NCBI RefSeq assembly: GCF_029784165.1
Contig: NC_073695.1
Coordinates: forward strand, 216,431,493 to 216,495,492
Source of the DNA: Wyeomyia smithii
Lineage: Eukaryota; Arthropoda; Insecta; Diptera; Culicidae
DNA: 64,000 bases
Reading direction: 5' to 3'
The notes below the pieces were generated by a model. It worked only from the letters and a program-made list of their open reading frames with translations. It did not search any database and had not been told where the DNA came from. Shown here in pieces: positions 57,130-64,000 of the stretch. How positions within the stretch are numbered: the first letter of the stretch is position 1; every line of letters begins with the position of its first letter. The translations under genes and the position numbers were made by a program.

Positions 57130-58370
57130 TATAACATCTATGAAGTACCATAATGAGGTAATCCAAACCCGTACTTTTTTTATAAACTTTACTAACTTTT
57201 TCTGTTAGCTAACTGCTGCTGAACCTTTGCTAATGTTGTGAAAGATTACTCAAATTTTCCATCAACGGTTCATTAAGCCGAGCGCTCGTCGGCTTGAATA
57301 ATTTGTAATACAGAAATTTTATATCATTTTTTGGATAAAATTCTGAAAAAATGAAATGATTCTTTTTTAATATTAAAATTTAGTTTCAAGATTGTTTTAT
57401 CAAAATCAAGAATATAATATGGGTACAACAATGTTTCCATTGCGGCCTTTTTTTTCAGAATTTTGTTTCAATGTATGTAATTCCTTCGGTTCAGATGACA
57501 AATTCCAATATATGTTTAGACAATTTCAAATACTGAAAAAATCTTCAGGTTTAGTTTTAACCAATCTCATTCAAAATGAAATTCCAAATTCATGCACAAG
57601 CATGAGGTATGAATTATTTGAAACTAGTTGAATTATGCATCAATTATTCCATCAAAATCATCACTGCGTTCATGCGTTAACGATACTGAAACAGAACTGA
57701 GACAAAACAGTTCAAAAATTCCAGAATAACCAAATAAAATCTGTCACTGTTGGGCATGAATAGAAACCAATTTAATTCCAGATTTGGTGTTATTTGGTAA
57801 CTTTAAAATTATTGTTTAAAAATTTCAGTCCAACTTCTGTATTCATTTTCAAGCATATTATGCAAATTTTGTCTCTTAAATATTAGTAATTTCACAGCAA
57901 ACAAACAAGTTTTGTACTAATTTTAATTTATCTTGGATTTTATTTTTTATGGTCTTATGTTTTTAACCTTGATTTATTTTAAATTTTGTCTTGAAATGAG
58001 TAAAAAGGGGCAATGTGACAGAAATTGGGCCTACATTTTTTTTTGATACAGCATTACATTCTTTCAAATGCATTGCTGCTTCAGCTTACGTCATTCATAA
58101 TAAATAGAACTACAGTTTTTTCTTGCAATTGTCTTAATGACTGTGTCCTAAACACTGTCTTAAAAATCTTTGTGTAATCGATGCGATTGCTTAAATTGCT
58201 TGCTTATATTTTTCTTCTCTTTCTCACACGTATAGGGTACAAATACGGTTCAGGTATTTGATTCTTCCTAGTACCACAAATCAAACGCTAACCGTTGTGT
58301 TTTTAATCGCTCTAGATAAATCCAACCTAAGCTGAACTCATTGCTATCTTTTCGTCGAAGGTCAAGTTTG
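57130..58370. other. AT-rich sequence, nothing recognised
   Basis: Strongly AT-rich with T- and A-runs and no element ends or domains. It leads into the GC-richer leader candidate at 58.4 kb. Confidence 0.5.
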
Positions 58371-58379
58371 GGTAATTTC

Positions 58380-58744
58380 GTGACCGGCACTTCGTTTCGG
58401 CATTCGTTCGTTACCCCGCTGCTGCAGCGATTGTGACCAACCGAAACGGATTAATCTCAGCGTTTATCATTCGCCACGCACTGTGGCCACTTCTGTGCTG
58501 CTCGTGGAACGTGATTTTGCCGTCGCTCGTTGCAAGCCGTTTCCTGAAAAACTTCACCCCGATTCGTTTGTCGAGCTTGAAACAATTACTCTAACCAGAT
58601 CAGTGTGCTTTCAAATGGCCATTATTAATTGCCTTCGTTCGCAAACAGTTTGAAATGGTGCTGAATTTGAAATCTAGTTCTCTCGATGGAATTTTGTCTA
58701 CTTCAGTGCAGAAATGGCCGCCAACCGAGTTGGGATAATTGATC
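58380..58744 (+). other. Candidate untranslated first exon
   Basis: A GC-richer, non-repetitive block with leader-like composition ends in a consensus donor ATCG|GTAAGT at 58,744/58,745. It has initiator-like strings (atcagtgtgc at about 58,600; cttcagtgca at about 58,703). Short upstream ATG frames exist but no coding frame reaches the donor convincingly. It would be the 5' leader exon of a plus-strand gene with coding exons outside the window. Confidence 0.35.
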
Positions 58745-60785
58745 GGTAAGTGCTCTCATTTGGGGGAGAAATGAAGTTTCGTGTTGCGGGATATCACAGG
58801 TCAACACGATTTTTTTTTTGCTTCGATACAAATTCTCGCCAAATTTTTGGCATATTAAATTGATAGCATCCTCTCAAGTAAATGCATTATGATCTCAAAA
58901 AGCTTCCTTCCGTTTATTACGCGGAAGCAGGAAACTGATACCTCAAAGCTTTTCGTTGCCTAATGACCGTCCGTCACTAGTAACAAAATGACCAACGTTA
59001 GGTTTCAATTCATTGCACTGTTTATATTTTCCACCAGGCCAGGCTCCTTCACGGTCCAGAAGATATGTACCAACCAAGGACACAGCACTTCAGAATGGTT
59101 AGGTCGCAATTCTCGTTACCCATAATGGGTGTACAATTGTATGTCGAGCTAAACAAAAAAGTATCGACATCGTACAGAAAACACAAACATTGCACCCAAT
59201 AGCGAGAGGATAACCAATTGAAGGAGCTCAACCAATCGATTTTCATCGGCCGTCGCTACTACCCATCGCGAACTACGACGATGTTACAGCACCCCGTCAC
59301 TTTTCGCTATGGTTATAATAATTATCAGTCGAACCATTATCAATTAGCACAACACTGGGAGCTTTCCCCCTTCCCCACGGGGTGGTACGTTGAAGACCGC
59401 ATCGCATTTCAAAGTAAGAAACACGCCGTTCGAAAGGAACCTATTGGCAAATAAAACCGAACCCCACACACTCAAGCGTACCGGTGTGTGAAATTGTGCG
59501 ATGATGCAAGTGAACTCGATTGATTGCAGGGGTAATTGTAATATCTAGCCAGCGCGCGGTGCCTTCCGGGTGCTACAACCGATAAAGACAGGCAGAGTGA
59601 GGGAACACAAAAAAATGGCATCTTGCGGTTATCAATGTACGGAGAACAAATTGAGAAAGAAATCGGAATGCAATTTGCAGGTAAATACAAGTTACTTTCT
59701 TGGAGACTTCGTTTGCTCACAGGAAGGAAGGTTTCTCAATATCCTGCACCCGGGGCTTCTAGTAGACGTGTTACTATCCGGACTGAATTCAAACATATGT
59801 AATGGAAGCCTATTTTGGATCTTAAGCTTAATAATCACATAATTTAATAGCTATTCCCTTACAGTTATTTAATGTATTCTTGTTGTTTCTCTATCACCAA
59901 TTTCCAACGTTACGGTAGGTTCACTATTCTAGTCCGTTTTGCATTTTTATGATTCCGATTGAAGATTTTTAGTTTGAATAGGATTATTGTTTTTTATAAG
60001 CTTACGAAATAAAAAATTATTTTCTACATTGGGAAACCGCTACTATATCTCAACACTTATATTTATCTCAACGCTCTTATTGCTCCAAATTAACGTTAAT
60101 TTTTACTAGCAGTTTGAGTAATCTTTCGACGCTTACTGAGTGAGAACTAAACTACTAGAGAACTAGTTCTGAAAATTCTATCAGCGGCGAGGCTCGATGT
60201 AAATGTACCAGAACTGAGAATGCGAACGAAATATTCATTAAGGCTAAATAACATGTGATAATAGCGTTATAGTTACGGATAATTTAAATTTACATATGAT
60301 TAGTTCTGTTCCACAATATTGTGGAATATGCAGTTTTCAAAACTTACTGGGTCTTGTAAATTCATATTTGAATCATAATATTGTTGAAAAATATTTGGTG
60401 CTACTGAATACTTTTAACTCATCGGCTAGCGGGAAAATTGTAAACCTGCAACAGTTGCCTAACCCAAAAGCGGTTCGAGAACTTCCTATTTTCCAGCTCA
60501 CGGCCCCAGTAGACGTACTTTGCGTCGCAATCAGGAAATCTCCGCCGAACGCCAATCAAAGCAACGAACCTTACTGTTGTACCCTCGAAGTACTACGTAC
60601 GTTGTTATGTCCACACAGGTTCGTCAGAAACGCGGTAACGAAACCAATTTTGCAAATTTCAAAACAGAAAAGAAAACTGAAACGCGTCAAGAGAGCCCAC
60701 CGTTCGTAACAAATAGGTTGAGTGCCTATATTTTACAAGTGCGGTACCCCAGCATACTAGCGCATAGTAAGCACTACCCCGAATA
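58745..60785. other. No gene established
   Basis: Frames at 59,218-59,454 and 60,296-60,709 lie in moderately GC-rich DNA but match nothing. It could be intron of either neighbouring leader candidate. Confidence 0.35.
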
Positions 60786-60790
60786 TTTAC

Positions 60791-61930
60791 CTTGAGTGAC
60801 GGTCTACTGCAGCTATCGACGTTCGATGGATCGTGGCCGCCAGCGTAAAGCACGCAGTTAGCCGCTGCCGTACGGACTCCTCGTGTAAAAAGTGCTCCAA
60901 AATTAATAAGTTCAATAATCCTGTTTACTGCCCGTCGTTGTGCCGTGTGGAATTTGCTTTCTTCGCTGCACACATTTCGTCTGACGTTACACTCGATTAT
61001 TTCCACTTTTATTACTTTGTGCTTCTTTGTAGCCCATCCAACCGATCGTACATAAATGGAACCAATAATCTTCCACTTTATTAATTAACTGTTGTTGTTG
61101 TTATATATGTTTCAAGAATTACGTTCGCTGGAAATCCGGCATACAATGAACCATTTGCGGTAAACACTATCCAGCTTTTCGGCGATAAAAACATGTGGCA
61201 TGCAGATAAACGCTTATCGAATGATATCTGCGGTCTTTTTCCTGTACACGAACACTTCGCCAAAAGCACGAATAATCGGTTCTTTTTGCACTAATAAACA
61301 CGGTTCAATTTATTTACTTTTCAGCTGGATGTTATTTTTTAACATCACCACGAGGGTATGGTTTACGATATTAAATCCCTTTCCAAATGGAGCAAAACTC
61401 GTCAACAGTTACTGCGCATCGGAGGTCAACCGACCGTCACAAAACAAATGCTATTTAGTTCCCGATTCTGAAACTTCGATTTCGGCTACCACCAGCGAGT
61501 ACATAACTTCTTCTACACCTGCAAAACGCGTTTCCTCAAAACTGAAAGGTTGCGTTTTTTTTGCTTCACCATCTACTATTTTCCCAATTTCCACCGTTTC
61601 TAGCCCATCAAACACTTACTACCGACTGACGGTTCGCACTCACGCTCGGACGTTCCGTTACGCGATTTGGCCGCGAACTGGAATAAGCACAATTTGCCTG
61701 AAAAGCACCCTATTGCTGCACACCGTTCGAGCCGGACTGAGCAAGAGCACCACGCAGGAACCACATATCTGGCTAGCGTGCCCCCAAGAGAAGAAAGCAT
61801 AGGATAGAAATTGTGGTATGCCCCGATCGCAGACGAACACTGAACAACAACACTTCGCAACACCGCCGCTGCCGCTGGCTTCAACTTGCTGACTGATATC
61901 GCTCTGTTGGGGTGCGTGCTTCCGCGCCGA
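60791..61930 (-). other. Candidate long untranslated leader exon(s)
   Basis: On the minus strand this kilobase has the look of an insect 5' leader: AG-rich, with short stop-broken frames. A donor CAAG|GTAAAT ends it at 60,791. An initiator GTCAGTCGGT lies at 61,630-61,621. A second, stronger donor GGTA|GTAAGT at 61,619/61,618 would instead close an exon beginning upstream, around 61.7-61.9 kb. Both readings imply transcription to the left. The GC-rich zone to about 62.0 kb with agcagcagcagcag could be the promoter. The 200-codon plus-strand frame here is probably a shadow. Confidence 0.3.
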
Positions 61931-62601
61931 CAGATCGCCTCGTAAACAGAGAGGAACGCAAACGCGAGAGCACGAAAGCTTGAGCCGGGCAGCAGCAGCA
62001 GCAGAGTGGTGTGAGAGCACACCCGTAGAAGAAGAGCATTTCGCAGTATGATCGCAGAAAAAATTAACCGTTCGAGCTTTTGCGATCAACGCTTTGTCGG
62101 GTTGGTGATAAGGGGCACGCATCTCAACTTTTGGAGCAAGTTGTGGATAAGGTTGTTACTTTTTTCTATTTGCGTGAATTTTTCTGCGTAGTAGAAAATT
62201 GTTTGAAGGTAACGAACCATTTCAACTGGTGTTGTTTGAATGAGGCAAATTGCATTGATGTTCCAAACTAGATCAGTTCCCTGAGATTTTAAGTAGTTTT
62301 GCGCTAATCTTTGTCGAAAGTTCATTCAGAAGATTTTTTCTACAAACAAGTTCAGATGTTAAAAGATATAAAGGACCAAACACCAACACTTATCACTCTT
62401 ACTTAATCTACTACTAATTTTAATTTGTTTACTTGTAGATTTAGTTAGCTCTTCATATATAGCTCTTGCGGTAGCACTAAACTAAAGATCTTGACCAAAA
62501 AATCAATAAAAGAACGAATCTTTTTAGTTTCGCACTATTCAGAATTTCATTTTGTTCCTTTTATATTTTTTCTTATGCAGCTATAAATCAGAAAATAAAA
62601 C

Positions 62602-62802
62602 TTATTTAAATTTTAAATCATAAAAAATTTCCATGTAAAAAAAGTTGAAAATAATTGAAACGTATAGATTTATTGAACTGAAAACACTGAAACAAATTTG
62701 TACATCTTCGTTACAATAAAAAGCTCTTTCGGTTTTAAACCATTGAGGAATTTCTATTTGTTCAGGTTCATTGCCAACGGCATTGAAATCACTCATTGCC
62801 AT
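62602..62802 (-). CDS. Possible small or partial coding frame, unknown
   Basis: From ATG at 62,802 (a second in-frame ATG is two codons on) the frame gives MAMSDFNAVGNEPEQIEIPQ, then WFKTERAFYCNED, followed by a hydrophobic, AT-rich tail that looks like intron read-through. The first 30 residues are coding-like, and the upstream 60 bases are GC-richer than the surroundings. A weak GATGTACAA donor could end the exon near residue 38. I do not recognise the protein. It may be chance. Confidence 0.2.
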   Translation of the reverse strand: MAMSDFNAVGNEPEQIEIPQWFKTERAFYCNEDVQICFSVFSSINLYVSIIFNFFYMEIFYDLKFK

Positions 62803-62809
62803 TCAAGTC

Positions 62810-64000
62810 ACTTTTACTGATTCGCAAAGAGACGAAATCACATAGACGTTGGCGCAACTGGCAGAACAAGTAAACATTCAAAACTTTAAACATTACACAT
62901 TTTTTATGAATTCAAGCAAGTGGGATTGCTACCACAGTTTTAAAGTTTTTAGATAAGCACAGAAGTTATTTTTTACATTGGCACAAAGTTTAGGTAACAT
63001 TAATTAATATTTTCATCATTGACACCTAGGATTTTCTTCCGTCGACACCTTGCTTTGTTCTAATAGATTGACTGTGAAACTATGAATGTTGATAAATTTT
63101 ACTTACAGCTGGAAAAAGATTATTGTATACTGATGGAACGCTCTACTATTTTTGTGAGGATTAGTTGAGAAAAAAGTATTATTGGTTAGATGGGAAAAGC
63201 ATGAATGTGAAAACCAATGACAAAATTAGAAATACAAAAACGCAAATATTTTAGGTAAATTGAATATGAAATTGAATTTTCAAAAACCAAATTAACATAT
63301 AATCAAAAAATGGCAAAAATCTAATATAAAAAACGCAAAAACTATTCAAAAGTATTATTACATACTGATGAGATGACCAAACGTAATCTTTTCTTTGCAT
63401 TCGTCTATTTCAGTATCCAAGTCGGTTTACAATGCCAAATTTCTTTCAAAGCGATGCTTCTGCCATTGGAGTCGCCTCTATTTGAAGGAATTAGTGACAT
63501 TATTGTTATTTTTCACTAAAAACATTTTAATGGTAAAAGTAACTGAGGATTCAAAATGAATGAAATAACACAAATTAATCTTCCTAGCAACGTTTTAGGT
63601 AGTCAACAGTACAAACATACCTAAATTAAAAATATGGAAAGTTACAAGTATTTTTAGAGGTTGTTTGTTTGATTGGTGTACCATCTTCCGCAAAGTTATA
63701 GATAATAATTTTGTTTTACCGGAAAATATACACCATGAAACAAAATTAATTTCAAAGAAAAATATCTAGGAAAAGTTGAAGTATTATCTCAGGAAGCTCA
63801 TTTTTTTTTAATTTTTTGTATTTTTTATGAAAATCACAGCAAAATTAGAAAGTAAAAATTCAAACCAGAACGGTTTGTTCGATTAGTATTATATCTTCAG
63901 CAATTTTGTAAACTGCAACTTTGTTCTTCCAAAAAAAATGTGGAAGAAAAACCAGAGGCAAATGATCATAAATTAGGTATCTTAAAAAATTCACTCTTAA
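62810..64000. other. AT-rich sequence, nothing recognised
   Basis: No gene, element end or repeat was identified up to the window edge. Confidence 0.5.

Noticed and set aside
61200..61802. 200-codon plus-strand open frame
   Set aside because: No domain. The opposite strand has equally long frames and leader-like features with splice donors.

Overview
This is eukaryotic nuclear DNA: AT-rich, no operons, no long open frames, and dense in interspersed repeats. Several repeat types (tRNA-derived SINEs with internal pol III boxes, TWA-flanked MITEs with G- or C-runs, mariner and maT-like Tc1/mariner transposase remains, and a long unclassified repeat carrying a 125-bp array and a TG microsatellite) look like a culicine mosquito genome. 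Aedes is the best guess; this is inference from repeat character, not a database match. The longest open frames are artefacts of GC-rich or repetitive DNA. Layout: 1-4 kb holds C-run MITE sequence and a broken maT-type transposase. 4-10 kb is mostly unrecognised sequence. 10.7-11.4 kb has a SINE split by a Harbinger-type MITE. 12.1-13.5 kb has an element with Transib-like ends. 14.0-17.1 kb and 34.8-37.2 kb are two inverted copies of one long repeat; the first carries two later insertions that the second lacks, so the second serves as an empty-site control. 19.6-21.8 kb is the best host-gene candidate: a core promoter, then two short divergent first exons with splice donors. 22.8-28.5 kb is repeat-rich: a retrotransposon tail, a perfect hairpin, a 1.4-kb element with 4-bp target duplications, a maT fragment and two abutting mariner remains. 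31.3-32.1 kb has a GC-rich MITE beside a possible leader exon. 37.3-44.8 kb is a cluster of nested DNA elements, including a pogo-like transposase remnant and a second copy of the 4-bp-TSD element. 50.0-52.5 kb is a three-level nest (mariner, Transib-like element, small MITE). 55.0-57.1 kb is a maT-like element split by a dead non-LTR retrotransposon. 58.4-61.9 kb has candidate untranslated leader exons. 62-64 kb is AT-rich with nothing recognised. No autonomous element is intact and no host gene is complete. The exons proposed here would be first exons of genes with long introns running out of the window. The observation most worth following is that two element families share a 26-position terminal inverted repeat pattern, 4-bp target duplications and internal repeats of the inner half of that terminal repeat. 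I could not place them in a known transposon superfamily.
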